The notes: generated by a model not told the origin, from the letters alone. Counted from the first letter of the stretch, positions 39,481 through 51,864 are shown. The stretch: 64,000 nt of DNA from Tilletia caries (GCA_032718865.1 JALUTQ010000020.1:620001-684000), one strand, 5' to 3'. Numbers and translations are program-made.

Positions 39481-41035
39481 TCATACCTTGCCTTCCTCGT
39501 ACAGATTGGGTGAGACACGCCCGTTGCCCTGATACATCGAGTCATCGACACAGATCATGTCAGTTTCTTCACATAGATAGATGCTTGCAAATCAGAACTC
39601 ACGTTCGTCCAGCTGTGGAAATGAGCGAGTGGTGGTTCGTGCGGGTAGGTCGGCTTGAGGCAGAAGTCTATCACAAACGGCGCGTCTTCGTATCTGAAAT
39701 GCATGCGCAAAAGCAAACAGGTCAACTCTTGCATCGGCAAAACACCAGATGGCGCGGATAGAGAAACGCACGACGTGTTTTCGCTTCCGATAATCAGCAC
39801 ACGTAGCAAGTCGGTACGGTCACCATACGTTTGCACCAAGATGGAGTCTGTAGAGATCATCAGGAAGGAGTAAGTACACCAGCAGAAAGATCCTCGACAT
39901 TAGCACAGGTAATCGACTGCGCCAGAACCCCAACGTACCAGGCAGGGCATTCTGCAAAATCTTAAACTCCTTCTGTATCCGACTGAAGAACGCCTGGGTC
40001 GAAGTAGACCAGGGCTCCCGGATGAACGCATGGTCAGTCGGAGCCTCGTCCAAAACCTCGAACCGGCTCCACCGCTCGTCGTCGTCCGGCATGTTCGCGC
40101 CCGTCGAGTGTACGTGCGGCATCCCGCCGTCGACTGTGACCCTGCGCTCGTGCTCCATGCAGATACGAAGGCATTCTGTGCCGCACCGTCGTCGTCCCCG
40201 TCCCTCTCATCATTGAAGTCCATATCATCGGACCCATCTTCCTCGTCGTCGCCGCTGCTGTCCCCACTATCAAGGCCGTCGACCTCCATATCCTGCCACT
40301 CGTCCCTTTCGACTTCATCAACAGCATCGCCCTCCTCCGTAACCCACGGCGCAGCCGGTTCCGAGCCCGTCTCGCTCCACTGCCCATCGTCGGCCCAGGC
40401 GCCGCCGTCGTCCTCAAAGCCATCACTGAGCAAGGTGAGCCTGTCGATCGTCGTCTCGCCGATCCGCCCGCACGGTATCCGCACCTCGACGACGCCATCC
40501 ATGCGCTTACCCACGACCTCCCCGTATCAATCAATCTCCAGGGCCTCCTTGGCCGGGCGTGGCAGGATGAGCGTACAATGTCAGCTCCATCTTGTCGGGG
40601 CCGTGGAAGGATGGCCTGATACCATATTCTGAAAAGGAATCAGAAAGTAAGTAATCTGCTCTCGCCAAGTACAACTGAATGCTACCCACTTTGAAAATCG
40701 TCACGGTCGATTGGAATGACTCGATTTCCGATCGCATCTGCAGGAGAGACGCGATTGGAAAGTCAGGAGGGGACATCTCTGACGTTGACAGCATGATAAT
40801 GGACATACGAGTGTATGAGGCATAGTTGCGGGCCATGGTGAGCTCTGCGAGGTCTTTCCAGTAGCGCTTCGGTCTTTGGCAGTGTTCTTGTTGCTCTGGG
40901 GTGAGCTGTATGCGCATGTAGAAGGACATGTCAGTGGGGAGAAGAGGAGGGGGCTGACTGTATGCAGCGCACCTTTTGATTCATGTCTAGCCAGTTGACG
41001 CAAACGACGGTCTGTTTGACGTCAACGGCGTGGCA
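39481..41035 (-). pseudogene. UBE2O-like E2 ubiquitin-conjugating enzyme, probably decayed
   Basis: UBE2O-type proteins are large E2/E3 hybrids. In order on the minus strand: DVKQTVVCVNWLDMNQK (about 40990-41020), LTPEQQEHCQRPKRYWKDLA (40850-40915), YGIRPSFHGPDKMELTL, an acidic domain (DDGQWSETGSEPAAPWVTEE...), then a UBC fold in four exons: FFSRIQKEFKILQNALP, SILVQTYGDRTDLLRVLIIG, YEDAPFVIDFCLKPTYPHEP and GNGRVSPNLYEEGK (ends 39483). The next residues should be VCLSLLGTW with the catalytic Cys. I find no such sequence downstream. There is also a one-base frame break near 40170. Family assignment is good; function is doubtful. Confidence 0.6.
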
Positions 41036-41044
41036 GGGCCCTTC

Positions 41045-41750
41045 GTTAATGTACGGCGGATCACGAGCAAGGCCCAGGCGGACCACTCGAAGACGTTTCC
41101 GCGCTTGACGTCCTCGATACTGGAGCAGAAGAACCAGTTGGAGAAGCCAAGGCGCATTTTGGCAGCTTGTTCCTCGGTCGTCTGGTCGAAGCGGCTGCCT
41201 GGTGGGAAGAGCGGCGGACTCCTGCGCACGGAAGGGGATGCTGTGCCGCTCGCGGGCTCGCTCGCGGGCTCGCTCGCGGGCTTAGTGATGTCAGGGCTGG
41301 TGCCGGCCGCCGCGTCAGCTTCGTCTGCGCTTTTGAGGACGTCCTGGTCGAAGTGTTCGGTGCCGACGGCGCAGCATTGGAGCATGAGCTGGCGAAGAAT
41401 ACTGCGGTCGACGGGCTTGTGGCGTACGCGGCGTTGGACGCGGCGTGCTGCTAGTTGGTGCTTATGATTGCGAGAAGACGAAGAAATCAAACGGATGAGC
41501 GATGGTGGGACTCCAGCAGCTGCAGATGATCTCAGTGCTCACCAGATGGAGAAGGGTATTTCCACAATGGTGTAGATCCAGAAGAGCTTGCGCAACCATT
41601 CCGGCTTGACGTATCTCGCCTACAGAGAGGCGGACAAGGGCTTGTCGTTTCCGAGGGTGACGGCGGCGTCGATGGCAATGCCCCAGCAGAGCGGGGTGAT
41701 GAGGAAGATGCTGCTGGCGAGGAATGTAGCGTTAGACCGTCAGTAATCAA
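41045..41750 (-). pseudogene. Membrane alpha/beta-hydrolase-like protein, middle part
   Basis: Minus-strand exons read FLASSIFLITPLCWGIAIDA (membrane helix), YVKPEWLRKLFWIYTIVEIP (helix), then LAARRVQRRVRHKPVDRSIL and KMRLGFSNWFFCSSIEDVKR with FEWSAWALL. This resembles, from memory, the N-terminal membrane module of a fungal alpha/beta-hydrolase family. The hydrolase domain itself should follow, but UBE2O-like sequence begins at about 41035 instead. Possible 5' exons are at 45150-45730. I infer a broken or rearranged gene. Confidence 0.4.
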
Positions 41751-41930
41751 TGAAGGGGAGAGTCAGCAAGGAGAGCTGAACATGAAGAGAACAGTTATAA
41801 ACAAATAAGTCAACGTCTGGCGTCAGCCTAAATCAGAAGAAAAGAGAGATATGTCAGCGTTCAAGGTCGGTGTGTGCAGAATCAAGAATGGAGGAGCAAG
41901 CATGCGGGGATTGCGATTGGGGCTCGGGCA
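41733..41930. repeat. Third copy of the intron-like repeat
   Basis: Shares ordered blocks GAGAGTCAGCAA, AACATGAAGAGAA, AAATAAGTCAACGTC and CAGCCTAAATCAGAA with about 37809-37930 and 38226-38360. It lies between the hydrolase-like fragment and the next gene. Confidence 0.5.
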
Positions 41931-41958
41931 GCGAGAGTGAGTCGTCGTGGTCTAAGGG

Positions 41959-44445
41959 CTAGGTTGCCTTCCTGATTCCCTTGATGTCTTTGACATCAAG
42001 GATGGGTAAGCCGGCTTTCGCGCACTTCACCTGGGTGACGGTGAGAACAATTGCTCCGTTCTCCACGCCGGTTACGAGTTTGCCGAGGAGGAACTCCTTC
42101 CTCTCGACCTTGTCAAATGACTCTGAGGCGTGGCCGAGGATCTCGATGGGGGCAGCCTTGCCCAGACTCTGTGGTCTCAAAGAAGTAAGAATATATTCAG
42201 TCAATCGTGGCTTGTACACGTACATGGCCATATGAAATGACAACTGACCTTCAAGCTTGCCTCCGTGACAACTCCCTTCTTTAGCTCAACCGCTCCCCTG
42301 CCGCGCGACGAAGATGCCATCTGGCTCGCCGCCAAAGAAAGCCGATTTGTCCCAGCATTGGTATGATGATGTCCATCTCTGTCTTCATTAGCGTCGGCAG
42401 CGAGGGAAGGCCTGCTTGTCTGCGGCTGAGAGACAGGCGGCATCGTACCGGCTGTCGTATTGCGGCCAATCTCGCGTTCCTCTTCATCGTCATCGTCTGT
42501 GGGCGAGAAGGCCTTGATAATTACGTTGGCCGCCGGAGGGATGTGTATTTCTACGATCGGAGCGTTCCGGTCGTCCGGTCGTCCGGTCGTTCCTTGAGCT
42601 GTTCCTTCGACATCGACCAGATCCTGAGCAACGCAGCAAGAGGTCGACAAGCGGCCTGAACGCCTCCAAACGCATTGATGCCCTTGAGCTGAGAGCGGTA
42701 AGCAAAGGTGCCGATCACATCATGCCCGAACGAAGAAAAGTTGGTGTCCTCGTCATCTCCGTTTCGTTGAAGCTGCTCCAGTCGTATCAGCCAGCGTGAG
42801 AATTGCTGGTCCGCCTCCTCAGTCCCTTCGAAACCATTGTACACAGCTTCGTCCAACACCTCGAGCGCATTCTCGATCGAATCGATCTTCCACCGGTCCA
42901 GCGAAGCATAGCGAGAGCGCAGAGCCTCACGAATTGCTGTGGTGGTAGGAGGAACAAGAGAAGAGGAAGTGTCCTGCTGGCGCAACGCTTGGAGAGCACT
43001 GATGGCGCTGATGGTCCTGTCATCGACGTCCTGGCGCACAAACTGCTGGGTGATTGGTGGGGCAAGGGAGCGCTGGGAAAGACCCTGAGTTGGGCGCAGG
43101 GGAGAGGCCATATTTTGCGTAGCATCGGAACGTGATTTCTTCTTGGTCTCTGCGGTACATGCGCCGGCCACCACCAATGATCCATCAGCATTCAGTAGAC
43201 AATTTAAGCGCATACATGCACACCAAACGGGAATAGATAATAGACACTCACTAGGGCCACTGTTTTGCGTTCCCGCTTTACGTTTCGAGGCTTGGTGCGA
43301 AGGGTCAGTGCTGTCTTGTGAGAAATGATCTTCTTCCTCTTCATCGTCCTCTTCTTCTTCCTTATCGAAATCGTAGTCTGGTAGGTCGCGTAAATCCGAA
43401 TCGTCGTCACTCTGAGATGGCAGCTTTACACGATTAGTGCTGGCTCTGGGCTGGATCCGATTGGATCTGATTGCGTGCTGGGATCGACTGGTACGTTTGG
43501 GAGCTACCAGTCCCTTCTGACGGCCGACGGGGAGAGATGGCTTTGTCGTCGTCCTGCGAGAGATCTCCTCACTACGCCGTGTAGCAGAGACCTTAGAGGC
43601 TCTCTTGACCTGCGCCTGACTGCATGCATGAGCTTCAAGTTGCATGCGTTCGTCTGCCTCGCTGCTACTCTCGTCTCCAGTTTGTGTTGTGCGCTGCTTC
43701 GTCGCCGTTGCGTCTCGACTCTGGCCTTGAAGTGACTCTGCATCCATCTCCGAGCCTTGTATTGACTGGTGGGTTCGCAGTAGGATAGTTCGGGGACTGT
43801 GTGCTCGATTCTGGTTGCCAGTTTTGTCAATAACCATGGGTACCTTGTCCGAAAGAAATTGTAGTTGTGAATCTGTTTTTGTTCCTCCTGCGACAAAGTG
43901 TGTATGAACTCGTTTGCCTGCTCCATGATGAGGGCAACGATTGCTATAATCTCCTTCTCGCGGGCAACAGACACGATTTCGCCATCAGCGTCTCGAGTGC
44001 ACGCAAGGCGACCGTAGCGCGAGTGGAACCGTTGCGCATCGAGGGCCGTCCATAACATGAACTCGGGATTCTCGAAGTCGGCAAGCTGCCGAGGTGGAGG
44101 CTGTTGTTCCTCTGAGCCATGTCGACCCTGTGTTGGCGGAGGCTGGGCTTGGCGTAGTGGAGCATGTTGCGATGTGGGATTTCGAGGTGGCGATTGCGGC
44201 CGCTGAGCTTGGCCGATTGCGTTGGAAAGATTGTTGACGGTCCCGATGAGGGAGGAGTTGTCCTCCACAAGTCGACGAACGTCCGGATGATGCCGTCGCA
44301 GCGTGTCAAAAGGGATTTGGATCACTGCGTCGGGAGATGCCCAGTCGGCGGCATCCCTGACTGGCCTGGATCCACCGGCGGAACTCGAGAAATGGATGCT
44401 GCTGGGGTCATTGTATGAAAGAAACTCGTCCGCCGTCCCCGCCAT
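41959..44445 (-). CDS. Unrecognised gene, frame-broken, possibly transposon accessory ORF
   Basis: It starts MAGTADEFLSYNDPSSIHFS at 44445. A conserved-looking helical part follows (FMLWTALDAQRFHSRYGRLA, NYNFFRTRYPWLLTKLATRI), then a Ser/Arg/acidic disordered region with an acidic run of Asp/Glu. An intron with good sites spans about 43135-43254. Next comes a second helical domain (LDRWKIDSIENALEVLDEAV), a linker, an intron at 42169-42248 and the end LGKLVTGVENGAIVLTVTQV...GIRKAT. One frame change near 43700 is unexplained. Another at 42569-42584 is a tandem 8-bp duplication (GGTCGTCC); omitting one unit rejoins the frames. I do not recognise the family. It lies downstream of the Plavaka-like gene on the same strand. 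Confidence 0.6.
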
Positions 44446-45149
44446 ATTGCTGTCCTATTTCTCTTGCGTGTATGCTGTGCTGGATGCTTTCAGAAGGTGT
44501 GTAAACCGGTGAAGAGGATCAAATGGTGATGGTGGTGTGCGAATGTGGAATACTTACTGTTGGACGGAGAACATGCCCATGAATCATGCGGAGACTGACA
44601 CTGACAGAATTCATCCACGACGCCTGGTAGCATCTAAACATGTACTGTCTCCCCCATCCTCGGGCCTCTGCTGTCTCCTCTGTGAAATACAGCCTGAATG
44701 CATTGATCATCCACGGACCACGGTCTGGAGACTGAACAGGTGTACTCTGGGATCGACTCTGGGAATGGCATCGCCATTGTATGCATGGTTGCATGGTGCG
44801 CTTGAATGCCCTAGGTTCTCTCGCCTCTTATCGTTGTCCTCCGCTCACCCCTTGAAGCCAGTCCTCTTGTCGTTGTCCTGTTGGGCACGCACCCACGCGG
44901 CTACGGCACTTGCGGTCCACCACTCCGCCAACCCGCTCGCCGCTGTGTTTCCCCATCAACAAACGCTTCGGGCTTCCGGACGTGAGGTATGCGTTCGGAG
45001 AGATGAGATTGGAAAGGAAGTTGTTGAGTTTGAAGGGGGTGGAGGGTGGAGCAGGAAGTGGAACTGCAGGAGGACTGTAGGAGTATGCAGAATTTGAAGT
45101 TGAAAGTCAGAGCAGAAGAAGCATGATGCAGAGAGGGGGCCACAAAGAA
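44446..45149. other. Spacer upstream of the unrecognised gene
   Basis: ORFs here are short and overlapping, with no domain. It probably includes the promoter of the minus-strand gene below and possible intron sequence of the hydrolase-like gene. Confidence 0.4.
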
Positions 45150-45730
45150 CTCACTCCGTACACGGCGCAGTAGTGGACGACGGAGAAGGCGATGCTCACA
45201 CCGAGCCTGATGAGGATGATGGTGCACATGAGGAGGTAGCTGGGGACTGGGGAGGTAGGCTGAGATGGCATATATGGGATGGAAGACTGCGTGCATGGCC
45301 ACTGAGTGAGAGACGAGGGGAACGTTCTGTGAGATGAAAGATCAAAGTACGCTGGAGTAGCATCGAGGCTGCATGGTGATAGCTCACAGGCCACAGCTCA
45401 CAGGAGTCTTCCGACGATCATGAAGACTATGCCGATGCTGTGAGGGGTGAAGAAAGGACGTTCAGTCCTTCACAAGACAAGGATGGTAATAGATGACTTA
45501 CTAGCCGAGCTGGTCATGCACTTAGGGAGCTGGAGAGGCATCAAGAGGAGGGCGACGGTGAGGACTGAGGACGGCGGCATAGAAATGAGCGTGAAAGTTG
45601 ATGTCTGATGGTTGTCGAAACTCGAATGTCGGTCCCTGCGGGTGCGAGAAGAGGGAGGGAGCAATTTCAACTGGGGCATGCACAGAGGAGTCAAGAGAGG
45701 GGGAGAGAGGGAGAGGTCGGCCCTCACCCC
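45150..45730 (-). pseudogene. Membrane-helix exons, likely 5' part of the hydrolase-like gene
   Basis: Minus-strand exon-like pieces with splice sites read SSVLTVALLLMPLQLPKCM (about 45510-45590), IGIVFMIVGRLL (about 45405-45440) and YLLMCTIILIRLGVSIAFSV followed by VHYCAVYG with a GTGAGT donor (about 45145-45240). These are membrane helices in the order I expect before the helices at 41600-41730. If they are one gene, 44445-41959 lies inside it. The link is inferred. Confidence 0.35.
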
Positions 45731-45894
45731 AGTTAGGACTCAGGTAGCTGGTGATGGTGTCTGTGACTGGAGATTGCTGACACCTGTGACCTGATAAATA
45801 GAACAGCTGTGAGGATAAGTGTAAGCTGTAATGCTTCAAGAACAGAGAATAAGTGGAAGTTAAAGACTCGCCTGTGTGCTGAGCGCTGGCTCAA

Positions 45895-48800
45895 TCAATG
45901 CCTGTCCATGTGGACAATTGCGACCGGCTCCACCATGTCATCGGGCCCAAATTGAATCATATCGAGTTGCGAGCTCCATCGCTCCCGAATCATTCCACTC
46001 GCTTTGGTGACATCGCATATTGTCCATATGAGCGCCAGCACAAGATCCAGCCCGATGGTGGCTTTGTCGTCCAGGGCATTTCCGTCGTCGCTGTAGGTCA
46101 TGAAGTGAATCACTTCGTGGTAGGTAATGTTCTTCTCTGTTCGAAGCAAGAACCGAGAGCCTCGCCGGGTTGCCTTCTGCTCGATTCTATCACCTCGAAG
46201 GACTGTCCCGTCGTTCAACACAAGGCGGCCGCGAAAGACGAGTTGAGGAAGGGGAGTTGGGAAGTGTCCCGCTTCTTGTGCCATGACAAGAAGGCGGGAT
46301 TGTTGGTGGTCCTCGTAGTCTGTTAACTTCCGATGCTGCGCTCCGATTTTGACCTTGAGAACCCCCCGCAAATTCTTCTCCTCTGACTCCTCCTCCCCTA
46401 CCAGAATATGGAGGAGCCGCAGGCACTCTGTCCGGAGCACGTTGTTGACGATGTTTGGAATCGGTGCTTTGTCTACCTGGCCGAGCGCTTGATATACCCG
46501 ATTTCCCGCTCGCAGCGAGCCTGCGAGGCGACGCGAATGCTCCCGAGCTGCGCGGCCGTATCTCCAATGTGGTGCAGATAGTGCTGGGAAATGCTACATT
46601 TAGAAAACATAGAGCATCAGCGCAGATGTAGTCAGGTACCATGTAAGGAAGGATGATCATCGAAACGTCTGACTCACGTTGCTCGGTGCAGTAATTGGAG
46701 ATCTCCTCTAACGTAGAGTGACTCCCAACGTTTTGTGAACTGGTGGAAGTGGTTGCGACCCCTCTGCAGCTGGGCAAAGGTACAGCCCTCACCAGCGGTG
46801 AAGATACAAACGCCCATAACAAGATCTGATACCATGGCCACGACCTCGACCGGGGCGCCAATCGAAAACAAAAATGGCCGCAAAAAGACGTATGTTGTCG
46901 TGTGCCATTCGTGGGCTTTGTATCGTTTCGCGTGCTTTGCTGGGTTCCTGGGTGGGACGTCGCAGAAAGAAGGAGGCAGGTTGGCACTGTTTGTCTCGAC
47001 GTACAACCCGAACTGTTCTTCTTGCTGCCGAGTGAAAGAGAATGGATCTCCGTCGACCCGACTTGTCAAAACGTCGTAGAGAAGGGGAGGAAGGTTGAGC
47101 CCGAAGAGGTGGAACATATCGGAGGGGAAAAAGTAAGGATGTGAGAACGCTGGGGATGTGGCTATAAGTGGTAGCCCGCATACTCCTGTTTCCTTTTGGA
47201 CCTTCGTGCGCTCGTGCGCATTGCGAGCCGCAGAGAGATCGTGAGCGTACGAGGTGTCATCGCGGTTGGGAAGCGTGAAGGGATCGACGTCGTCGCGATC
47301 GTCGTTGCGCCGAACGAGCTGCCTCCCCACGGTGCTCAAAGGAAAGTACCCGAGAGCCTGGTTGTCGTCCAGGTAAACTGCCTTGATAGGACACACTCGG
47401 CAGCCGGCATACCCCGCAGTCCCCGTCAGCTTACTGACCTTCGAAGCGGCATGTTGATCCATGCAGACGCCCACCAGCCACGCTCTCCACAAGAACCAGC
47501 TGTCCTTCACCATGTCCCAAATCCAGAACCCATGTGCCGCTTGAGCAAGTTCTTCCATGATTGGCCACAGGAACGAATCGAGGTCGACAGGGTTTCGTGG
47601 GCCAGGGATGATCGAAGCCACGAACGTTTCTGTACGCCTGTATCTTTCGCTGATTGGCGAGTTCATAGAAGAAAGTGGAATGACCCAGGCGTCAGATTTC
47701 TTCGACTCCACGATCTGCGCACCATCCAAACTCATCATGTATATCTCATGTCTTGGATCGTCAAAGAAGCCGTCGGCCAGCATCTGCTGGTGCCTTCTTC
47801 CGTCCGGCCAGTCTTGGAAGACGTGTTCTTCAGTATTGTATGTCTCGGCGGCTTCCTTTCCCCTGGCACTGAGGTACTCGGGATTCGAGCCGGCGAGGAA
47901 CCTGGCTTCGACGCGTGGGCGGATTGGGATAGTGGTGTATTGCTTTGCTGGGTTGCCGTGGTCGTCGAAGCGTGGAAGGCCGCAGACCTTTCCCTTCTTG
48001 TCCTTCGAAGTGCAGTGTGTCGCTTCCGAGTAGGGCCCGACAAAGGCCATACAGGAGTTCTGGCACATGTCCCATTTTTGCTCCACAAGTCCGACAACCC
48101 TCTTCACAACTGAGGCCGCTGACGACAGAGGAAGAATCGACACACCAGTCGCATTCTCGTAATTCCTCGCGAACCCAGCGTACGCTGAGACAGTTGTGCC
48201 TTGGCGCACATGCGTTCTGTAATGGAAAAAGAGTGGCACGTTCTGACTCGGTCAGGTGGGATAGGACCGCTCCTGGGCTCGATCGCAGTGGTCGATGGTG
48301 AGGAGGGAAGGGGCCAGGCGAGTACCCATTGACCAACTGGTCAAGGAGATGCTGTGCGTGGATCGAAGTGGTGCGAATGTCTCTGCGAGGGGGAGAATGA
48401 GAGTTCGTGATGCCGATGCCGTCCTGAGACAAGACAGGCTGCTGGTCGGCGTCTTGAAGGAAATGGAGGTCGTCTTCGCTGCCGCAGTCACTGTCCTCCA
48501 GACCGGGAGACTCCGACCCTTCTGCGCCGTCGGTGCTGCTGTCGCCGTCAAAGGGCAGGGGTTCGATCTCTTGAAGGCGCTCAAACTGATGCCGATCTGG
48601 ACGCTCCGAAGGGGTGGGCGAAGGAGAAGGACTCGTTAGATCGAGCCAAACCTGGTCGGGGCCCTCCGACGGGGATGGACTGGGAAACGAGGCAAGGCTA
48701 AGCCCACTTGCCTCGTGATCGTGACTGTTGGTTCCCTCTTCCGCGATTGCGCTCTCGTTCCGCTGAACCGCAAGTCTCGTTCGCGGTTAAGGGGAAGCTG

Positions 48801-48998
48801 CAGCTGTTGAGCCAATCGTGTGGCTGCCTTGTCCTGCGCCAAGTGCGACAGGCGCGTCTTTGCGTGTATCGTGCTGGGGAGGCCGTTGGAGCTGGTGCAT
48901 TTAGAGAAGCACCAGCACGCTATAGGGCGACGGTCCTGATGACGATCTGCCATGGCGACTTGAAGGAGCTCAGCGCTGAACGACTGGGCGGCCTGCAC
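45895..48998 (-). CDS. Plavaka/tnp2-like transposase
   Basis: A cut-and-paste transposase of the fungal CACTA-related Plavaka group. A Cys-rich N-terminus (ACWCFSKCTSSNGL followed by HLAQDK) begins near 48953. The core (48239-46674) contains WDMCQNSCMAFVGPYSEATHC, YMMSLDGAQIVESKKSDAW, VASIIPGPRNPVDLDSFLWP and GTAGYAGCRVCPIKAVY, the tnp2 signature. An intron (about 46593-46673) leads to SQHYLHHIGDTAAQLGSIRV, with CEREIGYIKRSAR. Near 46480 the frame slips one base into PIPNIVNNVLRTECLRLLHI and a C-terminal domain ending at 45895. Frame links before 48239 are also unclear. Terminal repeats were not found. Confidence 0.75.
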
Positions 48999-51860
48999 GA
49001 GATGAAATGAGATTTGAGATTTCGATGAATTCGGTCAGGAAAGGATGAGAAAGAAGGCACCGCGCCTGAACCGCGTCAGAACCGCGTCAAAACTTCAGGC
49101 CAAGACCGCGGGTAAACTCTAAATTCTCGTGGCAAGTGCACAGCGTCTTTACCGCGTCTCAGACCTCGTCTTTGCCGCGTCTCACCACTTCACCGCGTGT
49201 TCATCGCCCATTGGGTTTCCCTGTGGCACAAGCACCCAGCAAAGTCAGCATATCTCTCGCACGCTGGCCTTTACCCTTTGATATGTACTCTGCGTCGCCA
49301 GCAAAGTCAGTACTCAAGCCGGCCGATGGCTGGCAGTTGGAACGGTGTTCTTCAGCATGGACATAACACATAAGGCAAGATTCAAGGTGCTGTTTTCTGC
49401 GCGAGTTCATCAGAGGCAAAATGAGGCGATTTTTATTCGTTGAGCTAGCATTATTTCTAATCGCGGTGAGATTATGAGCTTGCGAGCCCTCTCGTTTAAG
49501 AGGGGCCCTTCTCCCGGCAGCCAAGAAGAGGAGCACCGTACCCCCATACTTGGGCCCGAGTCCCGAGTATCGCACACCCTGTCCTGCGACCGCCTGGTGA
49601 GGAATGAGAATCGATCGACTCACGTTCCAGGAAGCGCGGGAACGATGTGGTTGACCCTGGTCGTCGGAAAGCCGCTCAAAGCCGGCGTTTTGCGGCATCA
49701 ACCGCCGGCGTTTGTCCGACCCACTGAACACGGTGTCGAACGACTGCCAAAAGCGCGAGCCTGGCCGACGCGCGCCCGCCAGGCGTCGACTTCAGGTTCA
49801 GGCGTTCAGGCGTTCAGCGTTCAGGCGTTCAGGGACCAGGCGCGCAGGCCCCAGGGTATGTATCATGTCCGCAGACTTGGCGCGCTGCCGACACAAATTT
49901 CAGAACAGCCTCCCGTCCCTGCATGTATCACTGTGGTAGCGGAATAGGGATGCCTTGGAACCTGGCCAGACCACGGGACTCACCACCGCCTTCGAGGTCA
50001 CGGTCTCTCCCTCCCGCTCTCAGTCTGGTGCCGGACGCGGGGTTGTCGGGAGTTATCTTGTTCCCATTGTCCTTGTTCTCAACCCTTCTCACGACGATCC
50101 TATCCCACTCCCATCATCACTTCTCTCTTCGCTCTCTTGTCCCATCTGATCCATATCTTCTTCGAGTCCCTTCCTCCTTCTCTCTGACGACTTCCATGTA
50201 CGCACCCTTCCCTCACTCACTCTCCCTTTCAGCAATCCAGCTCGCGTCTCTGGAATTTGGTCTGCGCTCTCACTCGTCTGATCAGCAAGTCAGAAGTCCT
50301 ATCCATCTCATTGCTTGACCTCACCCTCCTCTTTACCCGCCTCCTTTTCTCTTCTTGGCTTCCTTCCCTCTTTCTCAACCTCCTGGAGTCACAGCCCGTA
50401 CAGAGTTGCCGGCCCTCCGCTGCAAGACCCCGGGTGTGCGCCCATATCACACCTCCCTTGATGTTCCTGACGCCCAAAGCGAGTCCGCGAATCATACGTG
50501 ACCTGGCCTTGAAACCAGAGTTTTCCCCGAACTCGCTGCCAATTTTCATATTGTATTTTTTTTTGGCATTTTCACCATTTTCCCCCCGTTTTTCCATGAC
50601 CACTCGTTGGAGGAAGTCAGTCATTATTCAGGCTTTAATCAGTCTGTGGTCAAAATAATACGCAGTAGACAGTAGTAGTGGCCGCTTGCCGGGGGGTCGT
50701 TCCCCCTCCCCGGTCCCCCTCCCCCCCAGATAATCCATGACTGACAGGTATTCTAGTAGCCCCAAGCTCTCACTATTTCACTGTCCGCAATTGTTTTTGG
50801 GGACCTGTAATTTCCCCGGTTTGCGTTCCTGCCGACTTGTCACTAACGAATCTCGCCCAATTCCTGCTCGTTCTCGCTCAAACCTTCACAGCCATTCTCA
50901 GCACGACTGTAGCTATCATTTACATAGATTGAAATAAAAAAATGACATAGGTTCCCCTAAATTCGGACATCATGGTCGTGGTCGGGCAGAGGAAGTGATC
51001 GGAGCTGTCCGAGTCTACTAAGTAAGGTAGATTGCATTTCTCACAAATAAATACTATTACAGAAAGATACATGGGAGGGATCGAGACCGATCATCGCTAC
51101 GCGGAAGCTCAGAGTAGCTCCGCTACCCTTCGTCCGCTTCGCAATGAGTTGCAGACCGGAAGCAGCCAGAAACTCACAGAACTCTCCTCAGACCTCAACG
51201 GAGAGCATTCCAAATACAATGTGAGTGTCATTTATTTACCACCTGCATGGCTGTAGACGATGATGCTACAAGTCGCAATCCAAAACAACCAAAATGTGCT
51301 AGTAAGGCAAGAAGCGCAAAAAGAAGTCAGTATACCAGATGTCGACAGTCGACGAGGCTCGATCGGAGGATCAGCTACTCACATTGGTCTCATCATCTTC
51401 GTAACGGCGAACATCGCCCGCTACTTACTATGAGCCTGACAAGGAGGGAAGAAGGAGAGAGAGAGAGATCAGAGATCAGACTGAACAGAAACGAAGGTTA
51501 ACACGGAGTAACGACATGGTAGTACCGAGCTGAAGGAAGACTTGCAGTACGGCTGCCAGTATATAGTCAGCAAAGGGAGATTGGAGAGGGGGATGGCTGT
51601 TGATTTTCTCCGGCTGCGAGCGACCAGCAATGGTGCTCCAGCATATGCTGTGACTTTCCCTTTGTCCGCACACACATGGCGGGTCACGTGACCTCCACCT
51701 TCACACTCATTTGTTGTCTCGGCCGATACTTCCTCCATTCTCTCCGCTCCATTTCTCGCTCTCGTTTCCCACACTCTCACCATCACGTGAACGATCACTG
51801 TCCGATGATCACTGCCCTGAGCAGAGAATCTTCACCCATTGGGGGCATTTCTCCACATCA
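48999..51860. other. Large stretch without a supported gene
   Basis: 49050-49200 holds scattered ACCGCGTC words like those at the gypsy 3 insertion site. 49793-49850 is a tandem run of GGCGTTCAG. 50680-50740 is a C/G-homopolymer-rich patch. ORFs of 60-170 codons overlap on both strands without motifs. I see no gene. Confidence 0.5.
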
Positions 51861-51864
51861 CCCC

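Noticed and set aside
47196..48113. 305-codon plus-strand frame
   Set aside because: It is antisense to the tnp2-like transposase, whose motifs are unambiguous on the minus strand.
49455..50000. Possible gene around 49474-49947
   Set aside because: The composition is driven by GGCGTTCAG tandem repeats and GC-rich words; no domain or splice support.
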